DNA from: Ophiodon elongatus
Taxonomy: Eukaryota; Chordata; Actinopteri; Perciformes; Hexagrammidae
Length of the DNA stretch: 64,000 nt
Assembly: GCA_016806645.1 (NCBI GenBank)
Contig: JACSYO010002116.1
Coordinates: 619,501-683,500 of the forward strand
Reading direction: 5' to 3'
This document shows positions 1 to 13,437 of this stretch, one piece after another (position 1 is the first letter of the stretch; each line of letters starts with the position of its first letter). The position numbers and the translations under genes were made by a program. The notes beneath the pieces are model-generated. The model was not told the DNA's origin and searched no databases. It saw only the letters and a program-made list of their open reading frames with translations.

Positions 1-62
1 GTGGCTTTAAAATGCTAGTCCACGAACCAATGGGTGACGTCTAAAGTGAGGTGACGTTTAAA
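1..62. repeat. Edge of a dispersed teleost repeat
   Basis: The words 'aaccaatgggtgacgtc' followed by 'gaggtgacgt' recur in altered form at about 55690-55712 ('aaccaatggaggacgtcac'). I recognise them from memory as part of a very common teleost repeat. The copy runs off the window edge, so its extent is unknown. The class is not assignable from the sequence. Confidence 0.4.
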
Positions 63-427
63 GAAATGGGATTACTGTCTTAATTGTGATATCTGAGAAA
101 ACAAAGGTACAACTGAATTAACTTGGAGTGAGATTAAAAACAACAAATCTAAAAGGAACACAGTTCATGACACTTTTTGGAGGTTCAACTCTCCAAAATG
201 TATACTCTCCTTCGATCTTAGATGTCATTCTTAGATTACAAGTAGGTTTTTTGTGAAGAGTTGACATTTTGATTTGACAGCATTGATATACTGCTATGCC
301 GCAGAGCAGAAGGATTTCAGGCCAGTTTTGAAGTTCAGTTCTATAGTAAAGCACGAGGAGCCGATTCTCTGGAGCTGTCATCTCTCATCATGTTTCTGTG
401 AAATGTCAAAACCTGTCTACTACAGAG

Positions 428-487
428 CACACACACACACGCACACACGCACACACGCACACACGCACACACGCACACACGCACACA
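428..487. repeat. (CACACACG)n-type microsatellite
   Basis: A CA repeat regularly interrupted by G, giving about seven 'cacacg' type blocks. It explains the histidine/threonine-rich frame that crosses it, which is not a gene. Confidence 0.95.
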
Positions 488-1417
488 TATTGACATGCTA
501 CCTATGTTTAGCCCTCGCTCTCTCTCTCTCTGAGGCTCTCTGTCAAACCTCCTTAGAACTACATTAAATAATTAATCTTCATTGCTGTGAAGCTCTGCTT
601 GAAATTCATCATTCATTGAGTGTGCCAAGAGACACTCAAAAATATTCACCAGCAGTTATCCAAGACAATGACGCTTTCCATCTGCTCATGGCTGATTACC
701 AAATTTGGAAGATTACTTTTTTGATGAACTTCGCAGTTTTCTTTATTAAACTTCCCAGACACATACCAGATATGGTAATTTCTATCAAATTCTGCTTTGG
801 TAATGGGAACTCATTTTTCCTCCTGAGTGCCTTCAAACTCCCGAAAACATGCAACTGTGCACATCATGACGGCTTGCCTGAATTTAGTTTAGTGGTTCCA
901 ACATTTCTCTGAAACTTTTCATTCATGATCCTCAGAGATAAATAAAACACAGTTTTCACCCTTTAGCATATTTTCATCCACATGTCTCTGTAGATGAATT
1001 TTAAGCGATTCTTTGACATTTTCTAAAAAACACTGTCCTTTTTTTGCCAAGAGTTAAATAATAAGATTGATACCACTCTCATAACCATGTATTAGGGCCG
1101 TTGTGGGTAAAATAAAAATAATTATGGAGCAGGGTGAGGGGGTAGTATTCAGAGAAGAAACTCATTATTTCCAAGATAAAAGTTCGGAAATTGATGAGAA
1201 AAAAACTTGTGAGATTAAAACAGGGGGAAACAAGACCTTTGGACGGAGAAAGCAAATCAGTATATTTTCCAAAAATGTCAAACTAGCCCTTTTAGAAAGG
1301 TTTCTGTGCATGTGCTTTGTTGTGAATCCAGTGTGTTTTAAACTGCGGTTTTCTGTGACATTTCTCAGATGTCTGCTACATTACAGGGAATGTCAACTCA
1401 GTCTTAAATAGGTGTTA

Positions 1418-1420
<3 letters not shown>

Positions 1421-1515
<95 letters not shown>
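1421..1515. repeat. (TG)n microsatellite, about 95 bp
   Basis: Long TG tract with a few interruptions (tgcgtgcg, ttt). Likely length-polymorphic. Alternating purine-pyrimidine sequence of this length can adopt Z-DNA. Confidence 0.97.
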
Positions 1516-4469
1516 AGGGTTTTTATCACTCACTGCTATCCAGAGGATAATCCAGTTAGTTAGTATGTATTTATAGATCGAATATCAATACATTATATCT
1601 TTTATTTGGAGTGACGAAAACGGTAAATGGATTGTATTTTACTATCTTAATGGACAAAGCACAATTGCTCACAGATGGTGATGGAGCCGGCCTGCCCATC
1701 CGGAGCAACTTGGGGTTCAGAGACATGTGAACAAGAGAGATCAAGCCGCTTTATAACCTGAGTCAAAGCCACAGCTGTGAGTGGCAGCAGGTCCTTGTTA
1801 CAAATATAAAGAGAGAGAAGTCAATATCGGCCATTAATCTTTTGTGTCTCTGGACAACACACATCATCAAAATCATGAAATAAAATGTCAACCACCAATG
1901 TGTGAAAGGTTACATATCTTAATGGTTCAGAAATCCCGTTATAGAAATGTAATACTAAAGATATCTAGATGATGTTTGGATTTTGACGACATTTTGTTTG
2001 CTTCCTCATTATTCGAGGTCCCACAGACCCCATCGCTGCATATGTAGAAATAATAATAATACAGTTGCAAATCAACAAATTGATCTCCAAATAACTAAGT
2101 CAACATTAACACAATGAACAAACTAGCTTAGTTCGTACAGCACTTTTTGCACACATGCAACAACCATGTTAGAAATGATCTTCAACTAAATAAAAGTCCT
2201 TAGTCTGTGAAGCTGATGAAGACCAGAGAGTATGTTGATGTTTTCCATTAGTAGATCATTCCATATGTATAATACCAAAAAACTGATTTGAATCTTCTGT
2301 TGGTAGATTTTGATTGAATTGGCTTGTTAGGACATTACTCATTTTGTTGACTAATAAAGTAAATGTTATTTTATGCAACTCCTGAAATGTTTTGGATTAT
2401 CTTTGACCTCGTTTGCAAAGAGCCTCTCAGCAGGTCGTATCGGCATGAATAAATATAGTCCTTTTGTTTGCCAGCAGATAGCAGACAAATGTACAGTATT
2501 TTATCTTACATAGTGACATTACTTGTGTTTGCGGTCATTTAGACCTCAGAGAGGTCTGTTAATCCTCCTTTATGAACAGTAACAGAAATCTTATGAGACT
2601 TATTGGGATATTGGGGTGTAAAAAGTCCTGTCCACATCAGTCACAGCTATAAAGCGTCTGATTGTATTTAACCGCACAGAGGTAATGCATCATTTTCTTC
2701 ATAATTTCAAAACCACGTTTATAAGCAATTCTCATGACATTAGGAAAGGAGGAGACTTGCTCTTGATGGGCTTTCCTCACTGAAACGGAAAAAATCCATC
2801 CTGTCGGACCAGTTTGCAGCATTTAAACTGAAATCAACTCAACGCGGTTGAAGTTGGATTTCTGCTGTTTTCTATCTGTTATTATTATAAATTCACACAT
2901 TTTACCTTTTGACTAAAATATGTATGTCAAATAAGATTAAAAAAAAAAACAATGTACTTAATCGGAGCCACAGTTGGGTATATTTGATAACAGAATCAAA
3001 AGCCATGAAAATTTGGAAAAAAATCTAATGCTTGTGATTCTAAGTAGAATCATTTCCCTCCGACTTGATTTATGGTCCCTGTGATAATAATTTGAGCGTC
3101 ATTCAATCTCTTCCTACCTCCCCAACCCAATGTTATAACCCATGACTCATATACTTGTTGGTTTCCATGGATACGTCTGTGTCTATCTCACCAGCTGGAG
3201 GGTACAAAACATCAATAAACTAATGATTGTCTCTTTCCCCGTTCTCTCCATCTCCTCTTTCTGCCTATTATCTTCCCTCTTCCTCTCATACTCCTGTCTT
3301 CAATTCGTCCTCTTTTATCTCCCCCTTTCCTCTCCTCAGATCCTCCTGTCTTCACATGAAACCTCCGACACGAATGACTTGCTCTGAAAATGAATTAAAT
3401 ATGAACAAAAGGTCAAAAAACAAAAAAAAGAGCCTGAGGTGCTGCGTTAGGCTTTTATCCTGCAGGTGAAATATTGTAGCTGAACTCTTCACACACCATC
3501 AGCCTCTAATTATTTGGCCGCATGATCTCATGGTCCTAATTAATTCTTGTTGGATGATACCATCACCTTAAAGTTATAACCTTTGCTATTACTGCTCGCC
3601 ATAATTACCTCTCTTTCCTCATTTGCAGTGCAGTCCACAATTTCTGCACTGGATTCAAATTGCCTTCACGCATTTGAGGGATTCACAGGAAATGAGGCAT
3701 GCAAGTGATCCAGTTTTATCCCAACAGCCTCACTGTTTACTGCTCACTCTCCAAAAGAGCTGCATAAGTTACTACTGAACCGCTTCTTCATATCAAAAGC
3801 ATTGAAAAAGCAAAGACATGAGTGGCTTGTCATTCAAGTTAACGTCAACCACATTCTCTAAGTGATTTTGTTCCCTAAACCTGACTTCCTGTAACAACGT
3901 TTATTTTGAAAGGACACTATGCATGTAACCAGCGTAAATTGAACGTATAGTCAATGAGTCACTCTCCATGCCAAGGGTCAGTGACCGAGGTCGATATTTG
4001 ACGAGTTAGGAGTCCATTTTCTCTCATGGAAAAATCAATAATCTATGTTTATGAATAAGTTTCCTCATTTAAATAATTTAACCGCTTGACATTTGATGTC
4101 TCTTACTTTGGTTAAAAGTCCATTCTCAGTGTGTGTGTTTCCACATTACATTGGCCCATGATTGGATCCAAAATCGTTGTTACGTCACAAAATGCTGCTT
4201 GTACGTAGATAATGTGAAATCAGTCTATAGCGTCAAGCTATGTTTTGCAGGTGAGCTATTTTATTTTTAAATATTCTCTTCGTTGAGTCCAGAATTTCTA
4301 TCGGTGCTATTTGTTCTTTATTCAGAGATATGGTTTCCTCTTTAATCCTTGGTGGTATTCACATTTATGCGATAAATGCGATCACACAATAATGAACAAT
4401 TAAGAACATCAGCATCAAGAACACTTCAAACTAAGTGCCTGTCAAACCGTCTAAATCTGACAAGCACAC

Positions 4470-5073
4470 TGTTAGGTGTTGTGTTTTTCCCCTCCTGCCC
4501 TCCTTTCTTTCTCTCTCCCTCAGTTCTCCAATTGGGTTCCACCTGTGAGGGCCGGTCGTGCTCCTCAACAGACTACGCCAACTGCAGGCTGGCCAATCGG
4601 CAGATGGGGAGCCACAGATAAAAAGCAGGAGGACTCAGGAGAGAGGTTCCCATGGTTCTTCTGTCGATACTGAGAGTGGAACGTGTTAGAGTTTGTGGTG
4701 AGAGGTCGCAGACAGTAGGTGAGTCTGGGGTACCCTGTACATTGGCAGACACGTAGTTGACTCTTTGTCTAGATACACTAGGTTTATTGGTCGGTGCTCC
4801 ATCTGTATTTGGTTTTGGTAGTGCAGTTAGATAAACTAGAGAAGCCATTTTGTTTTTATTTCAGAGTTGAGGTAGTTAGGCCGAGTTTTGTTATGTTGAT
4901 TTCAATTGTTTGGCACCACCACACCTGTCCCATCCTCTCCCACTCTGTGTAAATCCCTTACTGTACGAGAGTGTAATAAATATTATTTATGGTTCTTGGT
5001 CTTTTGGTCATCATTTGGGTTGTTTCGTGTTAGTCCCTAATCCTCCCTTGGACAAGGAGAAAGGGACGTAACG
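4470..5073 (+). mobile_element. Solo LTR (604 bp) of an LTR retroelement
   Basis: The block starts TGTTA and ends TAACG, an imperfect version of the short inverted ends of LTRs. It is bracketed by the 5-bp direct repeat CACAC (4465-4469 and 5074-5078). Inside, in the right order on the + strand, are a CCAAT box (4593-4597), a TATA-like gATAAAAA (about 4617-4624) and a poly(A) signal AATAAA (4975-4980), about 95 bp before the end. No gag, pol or env sequence flanks it, and there is no second LTR nearby, so this is a solo LTR left by recombination. The parent family (Gypsy-like or endogenous retrovirus) cannot be told from the LTR alone. The last base pair CG instead of CA could be a single substitution, or the boundary may be off by one or two bases. 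Confidence 0.72.
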
Positions 5074-6584
5074 CACACCTATGTTTTATAGCGATCCGGT
5101 TAGTTGTGTTTTTACAATTACTACGATCACCTCCCTTGAGTTATGGCCAACATGACTGAATCATCACATAAGTGTAGGTCAAACTAAGTGAAGGAAATCT
5201 GAGTTTTTTTGTTAGTCACAGAGCACTTTGTGAAAATCTGTCAGTTATCTGTCCATGAAAGGTAAGATGTAGGCTATAATCGATACAATTTCTGATGTGT
5301 GGAGACTAAATTACTCAGTTCATTACAGCTACAATGAAATGATTGTGATCGGAACATATTGTATGACTTATACATAAGTAATGCCCATGACACTGCTAGC
5401 CTTGGTAAGAAAGAGGATGAGTAAATTACTTCAGTGATCACGCTCAGGGACTTTTCTTTACTGGAATTTTCATTCTGAAACAGGCAGAATAGACAGTATG
5501 TGAAAGAATAACCTCTTTACCTTTATGTAAAAACCGAGGAACCATAATCCATCCAGACTACCCAGAATTTAATGTTCTACCTTTTCAAAAATCCCGACAG
5601 GAAATTGAATTTCAGCTTTGCAGATCCTGAACTCTTTGACAGTGACATGGTTACACTTCCTTTGCAATTGTCTCTGTTTGACTGTTACCTCAGCGCAATT
5701 CTCCATGAAAAGTGTGTCCATTCTTCAATTAAAAAGCCTAATTAAAACCAGAGGGATGATCTTCCTCTGAGTCCCGTCTGCCCACTCAGGGCAAAGAGAG
5801 GGAGGGGAGATGCAGCAGTGAGAAATCTCTCAGGGCGAGGCCGCCGGCAGCGTGACAAACCGACTCTTCACTATGCGCCTGAGCCGAAGAGGGACCAAGT
5901 TGACAGCTGGCATCACTACTGCCGCTGTATTAACTCTAACAACCTCTTTAAATTCTAACAAACTAATTAACTACTTCATGTGGAAAACATCTCCTGCAAA
6001 AGATAGAATAAATCATGCCCAGAGGCCAGCTGCGGCCCCTTGTCACAGCGACGGCCCCAAAGGCCCAATCAGTCAAAACCACATTCTCACATAAGACTTC
6101 ACACTTCACTGTCTGCTGCTTTCAACAAGAGTTCGAAGCAGAAGGGTTGGTCTGTAGACGTCTGTGTCACATCACAACACATTAAGCTGGAATTATTTTC
6201 TTTTAACAACACATTTTTGCTAATAGGGGTCAGAGCCCACTAAAGCCCACTTATTAACATGTTGTACATTTGTTTAATCTTCACAGAAACAGTAATGTAA
6301 TGTACAATGTTTTGTAACTTTTTGTTGAGAGCAACAGTTTATCCACTTGCCTACTCAGCCTGGTCTCATCCAGCATTCGTAGAAATACCTCCAACAAATT
6401 ATGCGACATAATTTTTTGATTTCCCGGAAAAAAAATATGTGGATGGGTCCAACAAACAGCAATTTTTCAGCCAGTAGACCGCTGCTTGTTCCCCATGTGA
6501 AACAAGAAGTCAACGTTGATGTTTTTTTCACAAGAATTGAGTACTTCAATAACGGCCCTAACCATGGTTATTTTAACACAAGCG

Positions 6585-6770
6585 ATGATCTATTCCTAAA
6601 CCTAACTAAACGGTTTTATTGAATAAACCTAACAGAGTTTGCTGTGAAGACGGACGTTTATTTTAAAAAGACTTATGTAAAGAGCGAAAATTTAAACACG
6701 TTGCAGGCTTACTTTTCGTAGGATATCATACGGACCTTTGTATGAGGATACATTGGCATACGACATCTGG
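6585..6770 (+). repeat. Copy A of a window-internal dispersed repeat family
   Basis: Shares an ordered series of words with 18081-18311 and 29328-29691: 'gtgaagacggacgtttattt', then 'atgtaaagag.gaaaatt', then 'ggatatcatacg' and 'tgtatgaggataca'. Upstream 'ctaaacctaactaaacgg' matches the 'cccaactaagtggttttgtt' section of the copy near 19996. All copies lie in the same orientation. Highly diverged, so old. Confidence 0.6.
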
Positions 6771-8579
6771 TCTCTGCTGGTTGCCGGGCAACGTCGCTGT
6801 GATGATAAGACTCCTGATCAATTGCGCAAAGCCAAGAAATAGTTACTAACCATGAGACTAGCTCAAAGACAGGAAATGAACAAACATACTTTGTAAAAAT
6901 GGTTAACCTTTCCTTTAACATTTACAATTGTGGATTGTTAGATTATTAAAATAACTGTTTTATTAATGATTTATTTTCCAATTTCTCATTTAATTTTTGC
7001 CACTCTATTAATCACTTTAATAACATATGTAAAAGCAACATGGATGTCTTAAAGAAAATTAATGACTTATTATTATTTTCACTTTTATCATTATGAGTAG
7101 TATTATTAATAGTTGTTGTATTGTTACCATTTATAATACAAAGTCTTAAAAGGCTAGTCAGAGAGGTATCAAAATGTACTTTTCTCAACACTCCTTCCTG
7201 TCAGTTTTACTGAGGATGACGAGGACGGTGTAGCATCTTTATTCCCAGAGGGAGAAAATATACTGAATATTCTCAAGTAAAATATTCATGCTGGATCCGT
7301 CTGGACTGAACTGCTTGATACATTTTTACAGTAATTCCACACAGCTTTTCGTCCCATGGTATACACAGAGACAACACAAATGTTTTTTTTTTTTACTTTT
7401 CACTTGATATTTATGAGCCTTTAATATTCATTTCAGTTAACATTCAGATTAATCTATATACTGTTTTATGGTTCTGTTTTTGTAACTGTTATTAAAGGCC
7501 ATTTGTTGTATCGGTGTAAAGCTAAACTAAAACAAAATATTTTCCCCCTGTGACACGGCAATAAATCAGAGATACTTCTAGACTATAACTGAAGAGCTCA
7601 ACGTGAATCATTTTTGGATTTTTTTCATTTCATTGTGGTTTCTAATGGCTTAAGTGATCAAGATCAGTCAAGATCAGCTGTACACATTACGGGGGAAGTC
7701 ACAATGAGCCTCTTTTCCCCCAGCAGACAAGGAGCAAACGATTACCTCCATACTGTATAATAAGGTAATAAAAAACAAACAAAGGGGAACGTCTGCGGCA
7801 AACAATGCTGTTGACTGATTCATTTGTTTATCTGTTCAATAAATATTCCATAATGTTGGTGAAATTAATCAGGCAGTGTGTCATATTCTGGATTTCAGAT
7901 TTAGTAGCTGTTGTAACAAGATAAAGTACAGTGGAGACAGAGACAACACTCAAGTTAAACAAAGACAATTATGCAAACTTCTTTGGACAAGACACAAGTC
8001 AGTTATTTTTAAAAAAATACCAAGGAATTAAACGCAAGCAAATTGAGAAACATATCCACCAATTTCACAACATGTATGAAGCCGAAAATGTGACTAACTT
8101 ACCAAAGTATCAAGAAGACACTAAAAGTGGTGACGTGTTTTGCTTGTATCTTTCCAATTCCTTGAGTGTTTTTAAGTTGCAATAAAGCACCAAACTCTCT
8201 GTCATCTTACTTTAGGATGAAGTGGAAATTCACAAAGTTTAAAATTGAGTTTGCACTTTTTTGACAAAACACGCATGCTTTTTAAAATATATGAACTTTT
8301 CTGGTGCATTCCTGCAGTATTGTTGGTTGTGGCTTGATTAAATCCGTAGAGAGAAATGTATTCAATGCTAAATTTAAAAAGAAGATGGAGAAATACATCC
8401 TATGAGAGGCAAATGTGTGACGATAAAACTAAAGTCATGCAGAATGTCATTGTCATCTAGCAGAGCTTCATAGTCTCCCTTCCCATGAAGAGACTGCATT
8501 TGTTACCATAGTGCAAACAAGTCTCAGTCAACAGCCATGTTAGTGGCTCGGCTGAATGATTATTTTAAAGTGTCGATGT

Positions 8580-9115
8580 TTGGGAATTATAATCTTTTCC
8601 ATGTTTACTATCTTAGTTTAATGTGTTAGCCTGCTAGCATTAGCTAATTAGCATTCAACAAAGTACAGCTGAGTGAATATCATCAGTTTTTCTGCATTTG
8701 GTCATAAATCAAAGTATTGAACAAATTAAACTCTTGACCTGACAATCATGCTAGATGAAAAGTTACAATTCATCCTGAGGGAGACATAATAGTGTTTGTG
8801 CCAAATTGCACGGCAAATCATCAAATAATTGAGACATTTCACTCAACTCCAAATGATCAACCTTCTGGTTGTCAAGCAAGTACAAACATTGTCAGGGGAC
8901 CAACATAATGTGGCCATCAATGAGGTAGATGTTGAGATATTTCAAAGGATAAGTGAACGTTTGGACCTGGTGGCCCTGGAGGAACAGTCAGGGGATTGCC
9001 AAATAAATAATTTGGAAACATTCTCTGGAGACCATGAAAAGCAATCCATCAAATAGTTGCCGATATCTTTTAGTCTGGACTACAGTGGTGGACCAACAGG
9101 CATTGTCAAGCCGCC
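8580..9115 (+). repeat. Dispersed teleost repeat (uncertain class)
   Basis: Contains 'tagctaattagca', 'aagtacagctgag', 'ggtcataaatcaaagta', 'gctagatgaaaag', 'caattcatcctgaggg' and 'gttgagatatttca', ending 'agtggtggaccaacag'. I know these words, in this order, from a repeat common in perciform genomes. A reverse-strand copy of the same family is at 47522-47630 and a fragment of its end lies near 26390-26418. About 130 bp near 8835-8970 do not fit and may be an insertion. Confidence 0.6.
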
Positions 9116-9740
9116 AGGGAAGCTAAAAAGTAAAATGATAAATGAAAATATTACTAGGGCCTCTTTTTCTACATAGAAATAAATAGTCCTAATTAGATTT
9201 AATTGTGCATTAAGCCGTTCACAGAGCACACTGAGGAATATAAGGGAGTCTTCATTATGAATTTAAGGTTCTAACTGGAGCCCCAAATCACAAGGGGAAA
9301 AAAGGGTCATACCTGAATGTAAGTGATTCTACATTATCAACAGGATTTTGTTTAAATTTTTTTTAATTTAATTGAAAGTAATTTAAAGTTGAAACCTTGA
9401 TCCGTCACAAAGCAGGTTATTGCCATGATGTTATTGCTTCCGTTTGTTTTGGGAACGATGGAATCTCCTGCTCTCCTTCAACTGCACCGGCTCGGATGAG
9501 CAGGAAAAACATTTTGATTAATGCTCAGCAGTAGCAGAAGAAAAAACAGAAGAGCTTATCAATATTTGCATGTGTGTGTACGCACTCATCAATAAAATGA
9601 GTCAGCATCCTTTGGGGATTATTAACCTCATCTGGCTGTGATGAGAAAAGGCTCCCTGTAGCTACTTCCTGGAACACATTAAGTCTCTTTGTGTTTGTGT
9701 GGACACATATCTACTGTAAAAGGTTGTTGTATGACTGTAT

Positions 9741-10009
9741 CCCACTGTGGCTTAGTGGGGAGCAGAGTCCTCCTTCAATCAGAGGATCGAGCCCCTTGTT
9801 GTCCATGTCGATGTGTCCTTGGGCAAGACACTTAAACTTTTGTTGCTCCCGTAGCTATGTCTACAGTGTGTGAATGGTAGCTACTCCTGATGGGCAGAGG
9901 TGGCACCTTAGCCATCAGTGTATGAATGGGTGAATGATGTCATGTAGTGTTGAAGTGCTTTGAGTGGTCGGAAGACTAGAAAAAGCGCTATACAAGTACA
10001 GGTCTATTT
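9741..10009 (+). mobile_element. tRNA-derived SINE with L2-like tail
   Basis: The head carries a polymerase III A box, TGGCTTAGTGG (9748-9758), and a slightly diverged B box, GGATCGAGCCC (9784-9794), at tRNA-like spacing. The body has 'gtccttgggcaagacactt', a hallmark of a SINE-like family widespread in fish. The 3' end 'gtgctttgagtggtcgg...agcgctatacaa' resembles the tail of L2-clade LINEs, which would have supplied the reverse transcriptase. The B-box mismatches suggest an inactive copy. Class assignment rests on A/B boxes seen here plus recalled family features. Confidence 0.75.
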
Positions 10010-12255
10010 GTACATGCCAGGAAACCTTATTAGAGCGGAGTGAAACATCTCGCTATCTCTCCCTTTTCCAGGGACGTCCATTAGGGCTAAAGTTGTCCTC
10101 TTTGGCTAAGCTAAGTTTAATTTTTGCTGTTGTGGTTGTTTAATATGAGTAGCCCATAACTCCTAAGTTAAATCGAATGTCATTTTTTTTTTTATTTAAT
10201 TGATTGGACATTATTTGTCTGTGGACGTTCCTGCTCTCTTCTGTCTATCATTATATTCTCCGAGAGCTCTCTCCTTTTCACTCTCGTCCCTCAGACACCA
10301 TGTTTTTTTCTTGTATGAAATGACTGACATCTGTAGCTTCAACCTGTAATCTGACCCAAATCCCACAATAGTGAAAATGCTCTCCCACCGAGCACAAACC
10401 CTGCATCGTGTACAGCCAACCCATTTCAAAACTGCAGAAAAAAGAGCATGAGCTTTACTTTAAAATGTTTTTTTGTGTTGTATTTGTTTAACTGCAGGAC
10501 TGAATATTAAAAAGGATCACAGAGAATACTGATACATACATGTATATATCTGTATTTGCAAGCATTGTTTTTATCTGCCATATATTTACCATGTGTCTAT
10601 TATAAATTAATCATTAATTGAAAAAATATTTCACAATGTTTCACACAGCATTGACATTATGATCCTATAAAGTTAATATGGTGAACATGTTGGCAACAGT
10701 CACCTATTTACATATTCATCTTATTGTATTGATGCTCCAAGAATCCAGTCTCAGTATCGGCAGTGCAAACGTTCCATCTTCAGCAATCATCATTAAAGTA
10801 TTCAAAACAACCACACGCACAAATACATTTGAAAGAATGAATGAGGGTAATTTGTTTTGTGACCATTTAGTCACTAATTAAAAAAATCTGAAAATGTGCC
10901 CAAAATAAATATAATAATTTAATTAAAGGTAAAAAGTAACTCATCATTATTTTGCCAAAAGTAACAAATCAAAGTGCTGTTATGAAATACAATCTTCACA
11001 TTTCAAGTAAATATAACACCTGAAATCCAAACGCTGGAGAAGAAGGGAAGCAGAATGTGGTGTATACAGTGGGAACATTAACAACATTAAGCAAAAAATA
11101 TGTAATATTGTGCTGGACGTCATGGTCAGACAGGATTTCACCAGGAAGAGAAAAGTGGCAAGGTAGTAACTGAGTTTAAATCTAAAATGACGTTTGCTAC
11201 CTGGTGGAAATATAACAAGGCTTTCCATCAGGCTTTCTATCTCTCCTCAGTGTCAGCTCCAATCAGACACAAGACAGACTGTTGACACATGCTGACAGGA
11301 CGGAGAAAATGAGATGTGGTGTGGGCAGTGCTTCCTTTTAGGGTTAGAGGACAATGCTGTCTGGGAATGTGTGCTTGTGTATGGTTTAAAAAACAACAAC
11401 CCAGAGACCCCATGACTTGCATGCACACAACTAAAAGATGGCTCAAAAAATGACCTCATATTAGTAAAATAAATTGAGCTGGTGAGATTGCAGAGAGGCT
11501 TGTTTCCATGGATAACACAAGAAAAAAATTCAACAGGATGTTGTTGGAGCCTATGACCTATGTTGGTAAGTCATCATCTGTTCAGTTCACCGAGCAGTAA
11601 ACCGTATTATCTCCAGATACAAAGGGATGTTGAGCCACATTCAAGAACTGCTGGGAATGTAGGATTTAATTAAACTGTATACAGAGGAGAGAAGTTAAAT
11701 CTCTGTGGAACTCCAGTCACACTACCTGGAGCCAAGCCAACCTGTGAACTTTGCCTTTAATTACTGTACCAATATTTGTGAAGGTGTTAAGAGTGGAGAA
11801 TATTTTGCACAAAGCTTAAAATATAGTATGCAGAGGAACAGTCATGTACGTTTTCAGATTTGTCATCATACCACATGTATCCTTGTGGATTATTTGACTT
11901 TCTATTATCCTCGGCCAGTGATTAAAGAACTATTCAGATCCTTTACTTAAATCAGCTATCATCAATATATTTACAATCATATAATGTAAATATGAAGTTA
12001 GCATCAAAGGTTGGATTTTTCCATTGGATTCTGCATTATTGCAGAATTATAATTTATTTTTTTTAGTCACTTGTTAGCAACTGTCTTTTTTGAGACGCGT
12101 AAAAGTTCCAGAAATCATGAGAGGGGTACTGTCATATTTTATATTACAGAAAAAAACCCATTGACTTCAAGCAGAGGGAACCGGAAGTGCAAAAATACTG
12201 CCTTTGGGATTCACTAACAAGGACTACGCTAGTAGCGATATGATATTTGGAACAG

Positions 12256-12261
12256 TTTATT
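12256..12261 (-). terminator. Poly(A) signal of the DIRS/Ngaro-type element
   Basis: AATAAA on the - strand, just after the C-rich 3' untranslated part of the element and close to its estimated 3' end. Position fits transcript end formation for the element. Confidence 0.5.
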
Positions 12262-12539
12262 GCGAGGAGGTAGCGTTATGAAGCGGAAAAGGGGTCGAGG
12301 GGGAAGGGATCTAGGGATGGGGTTGAGGGGGAAGGGATGGAGGTCGAGGGGTGAAAGAGAGGAGGGTAGAGGGGGTCGTTCAGGGGAGGTCGGAGGGGTG
12401 CGATGGGAGGCTGTCGGTGTCCCGGTGGCTGGTGAGAACGGGGGAGCGGAGACTCGTGGGTGGGGGTTGTCTCTTCTGAAGCTTTGGAGGGTGGAGTCCC
12501 CAAGAGATAGCTTCACGTAGACAAGCACCGGTGAGTGTT

Positions 12540-13320
12540 CCTGATGGCGTTAAGGTTGAAGCGGATGTAGGAGAGGTATGCGGAGGAAGACCACTGGCCA
12601 AGCATCTAAAGACGTGGTCTGGGATTCCTTGCCTCGCGGCGGTGGCGATGCAAATTGAATGGCCTGAGAACGACTCAGGAGGTATGCCGGATCTGGCGGA
12701 AGTGGTGGTGGAACCAGGACCGTGTGGCCCCCTTTCCCGTCTCTGTGATGAATAGAGGGTCTTGGGTGGGGGTTCGGCTAGTCGATCTCAAGCTTAGGTA
12801 GTCGCGGATGGGCTCGTACGGACTTAGGAACGAGTCAAGGCGGAAGAGGTAAACGCGCTGAGGTGGACTGTGTTGGTTGGTCTTGCTGTGTTTGAGGTGG
12901 TATACGATGGTGTCGGGAGGATGGATGGAGATGTCGTTGTGTGATGTGGTGGCGTGTAGTGACGGACGATGGTCGGAGCTCGGAGTGGTGAACTCTGAGC
13001 AGCGCAGGAAGACGAAGAAGGGCAGCAGGAATATGGACTCCATGGAGTGTGTGGATGCAGCGGGCGAGGAGGTCTGGAGTGAGGGGCAGGCGTTTAGGTG
13101 CGGAAAGCGGTTCGGTTTTATGAAGGCCTTTAAGTAGCATGGCTACGTGCGAGTGGGTCGTGGCAGGACACGGAGCCCCTGAGGACAGTTTTGTGAGGAA
13201 GTTAATTCCGCTAATGTAGACTTGTATGGTAGAGGACTTGATGTTAAGGAGGGAATGGGCGTACGTGATGAAGTTTGTGAGGGTGAGGACAGTCGAGTGA
13301 TGGGAATGGCAAGCTGACAA
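12540..13320 (-). pseudogene. Tyrosine recombinase of the DIRS/Ngaro-type element, inactivated
   Basis: The N-terminal SAM-like part reads SSTIQVYISGINFLTKL and MLLKGLHKTEPLSAPKRLPL (from 13320). After a frame change the catalytic domain begins with FFVFLRCSEFT, which holds the first catalytic Arg. Another shift leads to SGHSICIATAARQGIPDH, where relatives have a His-x-x-Arg box; the Arg position is Cys (codon TGC at 12650-12652). A third frame has WSSSAYLSYIR with the candidate nucleophile Tyr (codon at 12576-12578). At least two frameshifts and the lost Arg mean no activity. In the family this enzyme integrates a circular DNA intermediate instead of a DDE integrase. Confidence 0.8.
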
Positions 13321-13437
13321 AGACGTGGAAAGCTTTAAAGCTGTTCCATCCGGTGAGGTACGACGAAAGTGTTCGTGGGGCGACCCTGGTGATGATGGCG
13401 TCTTGGGAGGTGGACACCAGGTGTTCCAGTCGTGGGG

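Larger units (their letters stand above)
63..4464. other. Intergenic DNA, no gene recognised
   Basis: AT-rich DNA with no supported exon or RNA gene. All open frames are short and show no recognisable domain. It contains two microsatellites (428-487 and 1421-1515) and a scrap of a common fish repeat near 1065-1085 ('gataccactctcat'), which reappears in inverted or direct form near 62412 and 60076. Nothing else stands out. Confidence 0.6.
5079..12228. other. Intergenic DNA with old repeats, no gene recognised
   Basis: AT-rich DNA. No exon-like open frame with a recognisable domain. Recognisable content is a repeat-family copy (6585-6770), a teleost repeat rich in 'gctagcattagctaattagca' type words (8580-9115) and a tRNA-derived SINE (9741-10009). 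The rest shows nothing I can name. Confidence 0.55.

Noticed and set aside
9741..9820. A functional tRNA gene
   Set aside because: A and B boxes are present but no acceptor stem or cloverleaf can be formed; it is the head of a SINE.
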